From NCBI RefSeq assembly GCF_003244875.1, contig NZ_LXXZ01000026.1, positions 62,001-126,000 on the forward strand: a DNA stretch of 64,000 nt, written 5' to 3'. Source of the stretch: Stenotrophomonas sepilia. Its GTDB lineage: Bacteria > Pseudomonadota > Gammaproteobacteria > Xanthomonadales > Xanthomonadaceae. Under the pieces are notes generated by a model that did not search any database, was not told where the DNA came from, and was given only the letters and a program-made list of their open reading frames with translations. The translations under genes and the position numbers were made by a program. This document shows, one piece after another, positions 39,234 through 46,308 of the stretch. Within the stretch, counting starts at the first letter, position 1. Each line of letters begins with the position of its first letter.

Positions 39234-40043
39234 ATGAGCCCGACCACTCCCGTATCCGCCCTCACCATCGCCGGCTCCGACTCCGGCGGTGGCGCAGGCA
39301 TCCAGGCCGACCTGAAGGCCTTTGCAGCACATCGCGTGCACGGACTCTCCGCGATCGCCGCACTGACCGCACAGAACACCCGTGGCGTCATCGCCGTGCA
39401 CGTGCCGCCGATCGATTTCCTGCGTGCACAACTGGATGCCTGCTTCGATGACTTCGACATCCATGCGGTGAAGCTCGGCATGCTGGCCAACACCGAGGTG
39501 ATCAATGCCGTCGCCGATGCGTTGGAGCGCCATCACCCGCCACACGTAGTGCTGGACCCAGTGATGGTCGCCACCAGCGGCGCGCGCCTGCTGGAAGACA
39601 ACGCTCTGCAGGCAATGCGTGAGCGGCTGATCCCGCTGGCCACGCTGATCACCCCGAACACGCCGGAAGCAGAGCTGCTGGCCGGACGGAAGATCGGCAA
39701 CGGCGATGACGCCGAACAGGTGGCCTCCGCCCTGCTCGACCTGGGTGCCGGTGCGGTGCTGCTGAAAGGTGGCCACCTGCAGGAAGGCAACCGCGTAATC
39801 GACCGCTACTTCGACGGCGTGAGCAGCGAAGAATTCATCCACGCCCGCCTGCCGCTGGATGCACACGGCACTGGCTGCACGCTGGCCTCGGCCATCGCCG
39901 CGCAGCTGTGCAACGGCCTGAGCCTGGCCAACGCCTGCGAAGCCGGCATCGACTACGTTGCGCGCGGCCTGCAGCAGGGCTATGCCCCCGGCCGCAGCGA
40001 GGTACGGGTGCTCGACCACTTCGGCGCGGCACCGCACGCATGA
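39234..40043 (+). CDS. thiD: Hydroxymethylpyrimidine/phosphomethylpyrimidine kinase
   Basis: ThiD phosphorylates HMP and HMP-P for thiamin synthesis. The product is 269 residues of the ribokinase-like fold: [20 protein letters not shown] near 10-29, [32 protein letters not shown], and the anion hole [13 protein letters not shown] near 212. The start lies just after a REP; upstream in-frame sequence is REP-derived. ATGA overlap with the next gene. Confidence 0.96.
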   Translation: MSPTTPVSALTIAGSDSGGGAGIQADLKAFAAHRVHGLSAIAALTAQNTRGVIAVHVPPIDFLRAQLDACFDDFDIHAVKLGMLANTEVINAVADALERHHPPHVVLDPVMVATSGARLLEDNALQAMRERLIPLATLITPNTPEAELLAGRKIGNGDDAEQVASALLDLGAGAVLLKGGHLQEGNRVIDRYFDGVSSEEFIHARLPLDAHGTGCTLASAIAAQLCNGLSLANACEAGIDYVARGLQQGYAPGRSEVRVLDHFGAAPHA

Positions 40044-40966
40044 ACCTGACGCCGGCCCTCCTTCCAGTGCAGTGCAGCGACGGGCATCGCTACGAAGTGA
40101 TGGCCTGCATGCCCGCACAGCCCATCGCCCGCTTGTTGTGGCTGCCAGCGCTGGGTGTGGCCGCGCGCCACTACCTGCCGCTGGCACAGGCGCTGGCAGC
40201 GAAGGGCGTGGCGGTCTACCTGCATGAGTGGCGCGGCAACGGCAGCAGCTCGCTACGCCCGTCGCGCGCGCAGGACTGGGGCTACCGCGAGGTACTCGAG
40301 CAGGATCTGCCGGCCAGCCAAGCGGTCATGGCGGCCGCAGACGAGGAAGCAGGCCCCCTGCCCTGGATCATCGGTGGCCACAGCCTGGGCGGGCAGCTGG
40401 CCTGCGTGCATGCCGGCCGCAACCCTCTGCACTTCCATCACTTGTGGTTGGCGGCCAGCGGCTCACCGTTCTGGCGTGGATTCCCGCCACCGCGCGGCTG
40501 GCTGCTGCCACTGGTCTACCGCTTCCTGCCGTGGATCGCGCAGCGCCAGGGCGTGCTGCATGGCCGTCGCCTCGGCTTCGGTGGCACCGAAGCACGCGGA
40601 CTGATCGCCGACTGGGCACGCGTCGGGCTGAACAACCACTACGCTGCCGCGGGCATGGGTGAAGACCTCGACGCACAGATGGCGCGCGTGCACGGCAGCG
40701 CACAGGCCGTACTGATGGAACACGACTGGTTGGCTCCGACCGGATCGATGCAGGCGTTGCTCGCAAAGCTGCCGAATGTGGACGCGAAGCTGCGCGTGCT
40801 GTCCGCGCAGGAACTGGGCACGCGCGCCGATCATTTCGCCTGGCTGAAGGCACCGGATGCCGTGGCGGACAGCTTTTTCATTCAGTTGGATGAAAATTTT
40901 CACAAAACTGTTGACGGTGTGCGCCGACATCCGCATAATTCCGCTCCTGTCGCAGGGCGCCCGTAG
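40040..40966 (+). CDS. Alpha/beta hydrolase whose stop codon lies in a tRNA gene
   Basis: The product is 308 residues. Nucleophile elbow GGHSLGGQLA near residue 113, an oxyanion segment LPALGVAARHYLPLA near the start, HEWRGNGSSS, and a late His in RADHFAWL (near 276) make up the expected triad of a serine hydrolase of the alpha/beta fold (YheT/BioH-like group). The substrate is unknown. It overlaps thiD by four bases. Its last 30-odd residues run through the tRNA-Arg promoter, and its TAG stop falls ten bases inside the tRNA-Arg gene. Confidence 0.82.
   Translation: MNLTPALLPVQCSDGHRYEVMACMPAQPIARLLWLPALGVAARHYLPLAQALAAKGVAVYLHEWRGNGSSSLRPSRAQDWGYREVLEQDLPASQAVMAAADEEAGPLPWIIGGHSLGGQLACVHAGRNPLHFHHLWLAASGSPFWRGFPPPRGWLLPLVYRFLPWIAQRQGVLHGRRLGFGGTEARGLIADWARVGLNNHYAAAGMGEDLDAQMARVHGSAQAVLMEHDWLAPTGSMQALLAKLPNVDAKLRVLSAQELGTRADHFAWLKAPDAVADSFFIQLDENFHKTVDGVRRHPHNSAPVAGRP
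40911..40939 (+). promoter_or_regulatory. Sigma-70 promoter of tRNA-Arg cluster
   Basis: TTGACG, a 17-base spacer, and CATAAT, 17 bases before the first tRNA-Arg. It lies wholly within the 3' coding end of the hydrolase gene. Confidence 0.75.
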
Positions 40967-41033
40967 CTCAGTTGGATAGAGTACCTGGCTACGAACCAGG
41001 CGGTCGGGAGTTCGAATCTCTCCGGGCGCACCA
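40957..41033 (+). tRNA. tRNA-Arg (ACG), copy 1
   Basis: 77 bases with encoded CCA. Acceptor GCGCCCG pairs with CGGGCGC, anticodon stem/loop CCTGGCTACGAACCAGG gives anticodon ACG (read as ICG after deamination). Its first ten bases overlap the hydrolase reading frame. Confidence 0.97.
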
Positions 41034-41091
41034 CTCGACAGGTTTTCAGCATCCGCCGCTGGAAATGTTTTAAAATTTGATTGTGTACCGC

Positions 41092-41168
41092 GCGCCCGTA
41101 GCTCAGTTGGATAGAGTACCTGGCTACGAACCAGGCGGTCGGGAGTTCGAATCTCTCCGGGCGCACCA
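41092..41168 (+). tRNA. tRNA-Arg (ACG), copy 2
   Basis: Identical in all 77 bases to copy 1 and separated from it by 58 bases. The AT-rich TTTTAAAATTTGA just upstream could supply an additional -10 element. Confidence 0.97.
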
Positions 41169-41200
41169 TACACAGTCGGCACAACAAGTTTATGTAATTG

Positions 41201-41277
41201 GCGCCCGTAGCTCAGTTGGATAGAGTACCTGGCTACGAACCAGGCGGTCGGGAGTTCGAATCTCTCCGGGCGCACCA
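41201..41277 (+). tRNA. tRNA-Arg (ACG), copy 3
   Basis: Identical to copies 1 and 2; 32-base spacer from copy 2. A terminator follows nine bases later. Confidence 0.97.
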
Positions 41278-41286
41278 TTACACCGA

Positions 41287-41315
41287 AACAGCAGGCCTCG
41301 GCCTGCTGTTTTTTT
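41287..41315 (+). terminator. Terminator of tRNA-Arg cluster
   Basis: AACAGCAGGC-ctcg-GCCTGCTGTT followed by a run of T. Confidence 0.92.
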
Positions 41316-41401
41316 ATGTGTGTTTTTCGGCAGGGCTGCGCCCTGCACCTGCAGAAGCTACGGCCGGAGCAACAGCAACAGCTGGCATTCCGAGGGATGG
41401 C

Positions 41402-41499
41402 GGGGCGGCATGGGCAGGCAGGACACGCCGTAAACCCATCCATGGGGGCTCGATGGCGGCATCCATGCCGCCAACGGTCCTGCCTGCCCATGCCGCCCC
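41402..41499. repeat. Palindromic element E3
   Basis: 23-base perfect inverted arms (41402-41424 and 41477-41499) around a 52-base core that is nearly identical to E1, with inner hairpin GGCGGCAT-CC-ATGCCGCC. Confidence 0.85.
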
Positions 41500-41590
41500 A
41501 CCTCTGACAGATTTCAGCGATCTGATGGATCCACGCCATGCGTGGATGAATCTCCGTCGGAATCGAATATTTCGAATCAAGATCGAAAAG

Positions 41591-41633
41591 CATCCACGCA
41601 TGGCGTGGATCTATCGTGTCGACCAAGGTCGAC
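41591..41633. repeat. SMAG-like REP halves
   Basis: CATCCACGCATGGCGTGGATCTA followed by GTGTCGACCAAGGTCGACAC, between E3 and E4. A similar unpaired half (GATCCACGCCATGCGTGGAT) is at 41528. Confidence 0.65.
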
Positions 41634-41663
41634 ACACACTAACAGCCCCAGGAATGTGTCGAA

Positions 41664-41765
41664 GGCGGGGTGGGTCCGGTTGCGGGAGACGCCGTAGACC
41701 CGTCCATGGGGGCTTGGCCGCGGCATCCATGCCGCGGACACTCCCGCAACCGGACCCACCCCGCC
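41664..41765. repeat. Palindromic element E4
   Basis: 25-base perfect inverted arms (41664-41688 and 41741-41765) around a core like E1/E3 but with inner hairpin CCGCGGCAT-CC-ATGCCGCGG. It is the most diverged copy. Confidence 0.85.
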
Positions 41766-41854
41766 ATCCCTCAGCAAACCAGCTTCTGCTGTCGCTGTTG
41801 CTGTTGCTGTTGCTCTGGATCGTAGCGGGTACAGGGCGCAGCCCTGCCAATCCC

Positions 41855-42775
41855 CTACCCCTTGGCCATTGCCTGCCACCACTGCGACAGCAGCTCCGGC
41901 CTGCGCAGGCGCTCGCGCCACCAGCGCAATGCCGCTCCATCCTCACCGGTGCGCCAGGCCAGCCAGAAGGCCTCTTCCGGCTTGTGCTCCTCCACCTCAC
42001 GGATCACCAGCTGGCCGCGCGCCACTGCAGCGCGCGCGCATGGCTCGGGCAGGAAGCCGAAGCCCACGCCTTCGCACTGCAGCTTCAATTTGCTGGCCAT
42101 GTCGGGCACGGTCAGCATCTCCTGCCCCATCAACAGGCCCACCGTGCGCGGCAGCAGCCTGCGCGCCGAATCGGAAACGGCGATCGCGCAATGCTCGACC
42201 AGCTGCTCACGGCCCAGCACGCCCTGCACGTTGGCCAACGGATGATCGGGTGCCACCGCGAACACGAACGCCACCGTGCCCAGCGGCTCGACCACATAGC
42301 CACCACCACTGGGCCCCTCGCCCGGCGCGCCGACCAACAGGTCGGCACGGCGGTCGAGCAGAGCCTCCCAGGTGCCGGACAGGGCCTCGCCGATCAACCG
42401 CAACCGGGTTGGTGCCTCGGCCTCACGGAATGCGGCGATATCCGGCCCAAGCAGCCAGGTCGGGAACACCGAATCCACCGCCAGGGTCAGTTCGGTCTCC
42501 CAACCCGACGCCACCCGGCGCACCCGCAGCTCCAGCTCGCGGGCCGCGCGCAGCAGGTGTCGGCCTTCGTCCAGCAGCGCGCGCCCGGCCGCGGTCAGCT
42601 CTGCACGTGGGCCGACCCGGTCGAACAGCTGCACGCCCAGATCCTCCTCCAGCTTGGCCACGGTATAGGAGATCGTCGAGGGCACCTTGTGCAGGGCCTT
42701 GCCGGCGGCGGCAAAGGAGCCACGGCGGTCGATGGCATCCAGGATCTGCAGGGCATCGAGGCTGAGCTTAAGCAT
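41855..42775 (-). CDS. LysR-family transcriptional regulator
   Basis: The product is 306 residues. The N-terminal winged HTH (LQILDAIDRRGSFAAAGKALHKVPSTISYTVAKLEEDLGVQLFDR) is standard LysR; the rest is a periplasmic-binding-like effector domain (about 90-295). It is divergent from the pirin gene with a 140-base intergenic region and probably controls it and itself. The effector is unknown. Confidence 0.93.
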   Translation of the reverse strand: MLKLSLDALQILDAIDRRGSFAAAGKALHKVPSTISYTVAKLEEDLGVQLFDRVGPRAELTAAGRALLDEGRHLLRAARELELRVRRVASGWETELTLAVDSVFPTWLLGPDIAAFREAEAPTRLRLIGEALSGTWEALLDRRADLLVGAPGEGPSGGGYVVEPLGTVAFVFAVAPDHPLANVQGVLGREQLVEHCAIAVSDSARRLLPRTVGLLMGQEMLTVPDMASKLKLQCEGVGFGFLPEPCARAAVARGQLVIREVEEHKPEEAFWLAWRTGEDGAALRWWRERLRRPELLSQWWQAMAKG

Positions 42776-42915
42776 TCGAATTTTTCGATGATGGTCGTCA
42801 AAACTATCCGTTTTTCAAACCCCGGACGCAAGCGGATACTTCTCTCCAACGGGGAAACACAGCGGTCACTGGTCCACCCCGCCCCATCGAAACCATCGAA
42901 CAAGGAGATTCCCTC

Positions 42916-43617
42916 ATGCTGCAGATCCGCAAGAGCGCTACCCGTGGCCTGGCCGAGCATGGCTGGCTGTCCTCGCGCCATACCTTCTCCTTCGCCAACT
43001 ACTACGACCCCCGTTACGTCAGCTTCGGCCCGTTGCGGGTGATCAACGAAGACAAGGTGATCGGCGGCCAGGGCTTCGGCACCCATGGCCACAGCAACAT
43101 GGAGATCATCTCCTACGTGCTGGGCGGTGCACTGGAACACAAGGACTCGATGGGCACCGGTTCGGTGCTGCGCTACGGCGACGTGCAGCGCATGAGCGCC
43201 GGCAGCGGCGTCACCCACAGCGAGTTCAACCACTCCGCCGACGAGACCGTGCATTTCCTGCAGATCTGGATCTTCCCGGACACCGAGAACATCGCGCCGT
43301 CCTACGAGGAGACCCACTTCACGCCGGACAGCAAGCGCGGCCAGCTGCGCCTGATCGCTTCGCCGGACGGTGCCGAGGGCTCGCTGCGCATCCACCAGGA
43401 TGCCCGCATCTTCGCCACCATTCTTGATGGCGGCCAGAAGCTGCACCATGCGCTCGGCAACGGCCGTGGCGCCTATGTGCAGGTGGCGCGTGGCCAGCTG
43501 CAGGTCAACGGCATCACCCTGGAAGCCGGTGACGCGCTGCAGGTCAGTGACGAAGCCCAGCTGACCCTGGAAAACGGCAACGACGCCGAAGTGCTGGTGT
43601 TCGACCTGCCGCTGTAA
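42916..43617 (+). CDS. Pirin family protein (YhhW-like)
   Basis: The product is 233 residues of the bicupin fold. Metal ligands are recognisable in GTHGHSNMEIISYVLGG (two His and a Glu in the family site), with a further His in SGVTHSEFNHS. YhhW-type pirins bind iron or another metal and some oxidise quercetin in vitro. The divergent LysR gene suggests substrate-responsive control. A strong hairpin follows the stop. Confidence 0.93.
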   Translation: MLQIRKSATRGLAEHGWLSSRHTFSFANYYDPRYVSFGPLRVINEDKVIGGQGFGTHGHSNMEIISYVLGGALEHKDSMGTGSVLRYGDVQRMSAGSGVTHSEFNHSADETVHFLQIWIFPDTENIAPSYEETHFTPDSKRGQLRLIASPDGAEGSLRIHQDARIFATILDGGQKLHHALGNGRGAYVQVARGQLQVNGITLEAGDALQVSDEAQLTLENGNDAEVLVFDLPL

Positions 43618-43639
43618 ACACGCCCTGTCCTGAAGACGT

Positions 43640-43671
43640 GGCCCGGCGATGCGGAAAGGCATCGCCGGGCC
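43640..43671. terminator. Hairpin after pirin gene
   Basis: GGCCCGGCGATGC-ggaaag-GCATCGCCGGGCC is a perfect 13-bp stem without a T-run. It could be a Rho-dependent or pause hairpin. Confidence 0.55.
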
Positions 43672-43756
43672 CGCTGCGCCTGATGGACGGCCCGCAATCG
43701 TATTCGGCCTTCGGTGACCCGAATGCCCCTTGCCCGATGCGACTGGAAACGCTTTC

Positions 43757-44926
43757 ATGACAGTGTTTATCCGGACCCGCTCTCGCATGACGCCTTCATC
43801 TCCGCGTGCCCAGCAGCACGCCACCCGTGCCGCCTTCTTCATTCCTGGATTCGCCACCGCCGCGTGGGCGCCGATGGTGCCTTACGCCAAGGCCAAGGCC
43901 GGGCTGACCGACGCCAGCCTCGGCGCCGTGCTGCTGTGCCTCGGGCTCGGCTCGCTGCTGGCGATGCCGCTGGCAGGTGCACTGACGGGGCGGTTGGGTT
44001 GCCGCCGGGTGATGGTGATCACCTGCGCGATGATGCTGTGCGCCCTACCCTTGCTGGTGCTGGCAACCTCGCCGGTGTCGCTGGGCGCGGCGCTGTTCGT
44101 GTTCGGTGCCGGCGTCGGTGCACTGGATTGTGCGATGAACATGCAGGCGGTGGCGGTCGAGCGCGATGCCGGGCGCGCGATGATGTCCGGCTTCCACGCC
44201 TTCTACAGCATCGGTGGATTCGTCGGTGCTGGCTGCATGACCGGGCTGCTGATCCTCGGCACGCCGCTGTGGCTGGCCGCGCTGGTTTCGGTGGTGGCAC
44301 TTCTGCTGGTTGCGATGCTGTCGGCGCCGCATTGGCGTCCGCAACGGATCCTGCACGAAGGCCCGCTGCTGGCACTGCCGCATGGCGTGGTGCTGTTCAT
44401 CGGCGTACTGGCCTTCGTGGTGTTCCTCGCCGAGGGCTCGATGCTGGACTGGAGCGCCGTGTTCCTGGCCGAAGTGCGGCAGGTGCCGCGTGACCAGGCC
44501 GGCGCCGGCTTCGCGTTGTTCACCCTGGCGATGACGGCAATGCGCCTGTTCGGTGACGGCATCGTCGAGCACCTCGGCCGCACCCGCACCCTGGTCTTTG
44601 GCGGTATCACGGCCGCGGCAGGCTTCACGCTGGCCACGCTGGTGCCCTCGTTTCCGGTGGCGCTGGCCGGCTACGTACTGGTCGGGCTGGGCTGCGCCAA
44701 CATCGTGCCGGCGCTGTTCTCGATGGCAGGCCAGCAGCGGGTGATGCCGGAAAGCATCGCCATCACTGCCGTGACCACACTGGGTTACGCCGGCATCCTC
44801 GCTGGCCCGGCTGCGATCGGCGCAGTGGCGCACGCCACCAGCCTCGGCTTTGCCTTCCTGTGCGTCGCCGTACTGCTGCTGGGCGTAGCCGCCTCCGCCC
44901 GCTCACTGGCCCGACGCGTGGCCTGA
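43757..44926 (+). CDS. MFS transporter, YbjJ/fucose-permease-like
   Basis: The product is 389 residues from ATG 43757, which has GGAAA eight bases upstream; ATG 43787 (MTPSSPRAQQH) is an alternative. Twelve membrane helices are predicted. GALDCAMNMQAVAVE and AMMSGFHAFYSIGGFVGA match the YbjJ/inner-membrane branch of the major facilitator superfamily. The substrate is unknown. It converges with the following hydrolase gene across a perfect 27-base inverted repeat. Confidence 0.88.
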   Translation: MTVFIRTRSRMTPSSPRAQQHATRAAFFIPGFATAAWAPMVPYAKAKAGLTDASLGAVLLCLGLGSLLAMPLAGALTGRLGCRRVMVITCAMMLCALPLLVLATSPVSLGAALFVFGAGVGALDCAMNMQAVAVERDAGRAMMSGFHAFYSIGGFVGAGCMTGLLILGTPLWLAALVSVVALLLVAMLSAPHWRPQRILHEGPLLALPHGVVLFIGVLAFVVFLAEGSMLDWSAVFLAEVRQVPRDQAGAGFALFTLAMTAMRLFGDGIVEHLGRTRTLVFGGITAAAGFTLATLVPSFPVALAGYVLVGLGCANIVPALFSMAGQQRVMPESIAITAVTTLGYAGILAGPAAIGAVAHATSLGFAFLCVAVLLLGVAASARSLARRVA

Positions 44927-44929
44927 CAG

Positions 44930-45007
44930 AAAAAGGGGACGGAGGGGATTAAGTCGCACCTGCCCCGAGTGTGCTGCAAACGACTTAATCCCCTCCGTCC
45001 CCTTTTT
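44930..45007. repeat. 27-base perfect inverted repeat / bidirectional terminator
   Basis: AAAAAGGGGACGGAGGGGAT continues into TAAGTCG, pairs perfectly with 44981-45007, and has a 24-base loop. The A-tract and T-tract at the ends would allow termination from both sides between two convergent genes. The GGGGACGGAGGGGATTAAG wording suggests a dispersed repeat rather than a simple terminator. Confidence 0.8.
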
Positions 45008-46126
45008 TCAGCCGTGTGCCAGCCATTCGGCCTGGGCCGGCAGCTGTGGGGCTGGGCACGCGCTCTGCGGGTGGTGCTGGTCGCGCGCCATCCAGTCATC
45101 GACCACGCCGGCCAGCAGGTCCAGCCGCAGCGGCAGGGTGATGTGGTCCTCTCCACGCATTTCGATGTAGTGCGCGCGCGGGTTGGCCTGCGCAAGCTGC
45201 CGGCCCTGGCTGACCGGAATGTGCTGGTCACCCTGACCGTGCAGCAACAGCACGCAGGCGCGGGTATCGGCCAGCGCACGCGCGACGTCGACGCGGTCCA
45301 GATCGACATCGATACGGCGGCTGGCGGCGGCGATCACCTGGTTGATGTCCTGGCCCCCATAGCGCCAGCGTGCGTACGACGCCACCGCCTGCGCCTTCAG
45401 CCCCTCCGGCTGCAGTCCCATCAGGTGCGGGATCATCGTGCGGATCGCCGCACCGGCATTGGCGAACGATTCCATCGCCACCACACCGGCTACCTGGTCA
45501 CCCAGCTTGTCGGCGGTGAACACCGCCGTGGCCGCACCATAGGACACACCGAACAGGTACAGCGGGCCGGTCACTTCGCCGCGCGCGCGCAGCTCGCCGA
45601 TGACATCGACGACGTCATCCGATTCATAGGTGCCATAGCCGGACGGACCTGCACCGGACTGGCCATGGTTGCGAAGGTCGAGCGTGACCACGCGGTAGCC
45701 GGACTCGGCCAGCTGCAGCGACCATGGCAGCATCGAATCACCATTCATCATCCACCCGTGCAGCAGCACCACGGTGCCGCGTGGCGCCTGCGCGCGGAAC
45801 GGCTGCGGCACGGCCAGACTCAGGCCGGTATCAAGAGGCAGGCCGTTCTCATGACGCTGCGGAAGGTAGTGGTAGTGCGCGCCGTAGTCGCCGGGGTCGA
45901 ACGCGCGCCAGAAGATCGGCACGCCATCGCGACCCGCTGCGAAGCCATGCCGGTTGGGCAGCCCGGCAATGGCCGCGGCGATGCGCGGGCGATCGAGCAG
46001 GGTCGACACGCCGCCTGGCGCGATCAGCCGGTCGGCAAGCGAGGTGGACGAGGCGTTGATCGAGGATGAGCATGCAGCCAGCCACAGGCCGGCGCACGCC
46101 AGCAACAACAGCAGCAGGCGCTTCAT
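45008..46126 (-). CDS. Lipoprotein alpha/beta hydrolase
   Basis: The product is 372 residues from ATG 46126. Signal peptide MKRLLLLLLACAGLWLAAC with lipobox Cys19. The hydrolase domain has oxyanion HGWMMNGDSM, Asp in TLDLRNHGQSG, nucleophile GVSYGAATA, and terminal His in RGEDHITLPL. The substrate is unknown. It is convergent with the MFS gene and divergent from the cytochrome c pair. Confidence 0.87.
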   Translation of the reverse strand: MKRLLLLLLACAGLWLAACSSSINASSTSLADRLIAPGGVSTLLDRPRIAAAIAGLPNRHGFAAGRDGVPIFWRAFDPGDYGAHYHYLPQRHENGLPLDTGLSLAVPQPFRAQAPRGTVVLLHGWMMNGDSMLPWSLQLAESGYRVVTLDLRNHGQSGAGPSGYGTYESDDVVDVIGELRARGEVTGPLYLFGVSYGAATAVFTADKLGDQVAGVVAMESFANAGAAIRTMIPHLMGLQPEGLKAQAVASYARWRYGGQDINQVIAAASRRIDVDLDRVDVARALADTRACVLLLHGQGDQHIPVSQGRQLAQANPRAHYIEMRGEDHITLPLRLDLLAGVVDDWMARDQHHPQSACPAPQLPAQAEWLAHG

Positions 46127-46260
46127 GGGCAATCGGGAAAGGATGCGACAGCGTGGCAGGTTAACGACGCGGGCGTGGGCCATCTATCGCGCGTGGATGA
46201 CGGCTTGATGACAATGCGGGATCGATTCAGGTTGTCACAATGGCGCGATCGACCTCGGCA

Positions 46261-46274
46261 TTGATCCGGATCAA
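46261..46274. promoter_or_regulatory. FNR/Anr box
   Basis: TTGATCCGGATCAA is a perfect match to the FNR/Anr consensus TTGAT-N4-ATCAA. It lies 35 bases before the ATG at 46309 and about 135 before the divergent hydrolase start. Confidence 0.75.
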
Positions 46275-46308
46275 TGAATACGCCGGCATGCTTGCCCACA
46301 GTGCCCCC

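Larger units (their letters stand above)
41329..41848. repeat. Nested inverted structure enclosing E3 and E4 (gene-free block)
   Basis: The gap from 41278 to 41854 has no gene. Its outer flanks are inverted copies: 41329-41405 starts GGCAGGGCTGCGCCCTG, contains AGCAACAGCAACAG and ends GAGGGATGGCGGGG; 41759-41848 is the reverse complement of a slightly longer version. Between them lie elements E3 and E4 (same orientation as each other) and single REP halves at 41528-41546 and 41591-41612. The CTGTTG hexamer is repeated about three times at 41794-41814 on the right flank. Confidence 0.8.

Noticed and set aside
40957..41277. Three evenly sized identical repeats that could resemble a CRISPR array
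   Set aside because: The repeats are complete 77-base tRNA-Arg genes with cloverleaf and CCA; the spacers are 58 and 32 bases and no cas genes are present.
31146..41277. Possible genomic island integrated at tRNA-Glu or tRNA-Arg
   Set aside because: No integrase, no direct repeat of a tRNA 3' end, and the genes between are core metabolic genes in a conserved order.
41788..41818. Phase-variable simple sequence repeat (CTGTTG units)
   Set aside because: It lies in the gene-free block, not in a coding region or promoter, so it is better explained as part of the inverted flank.
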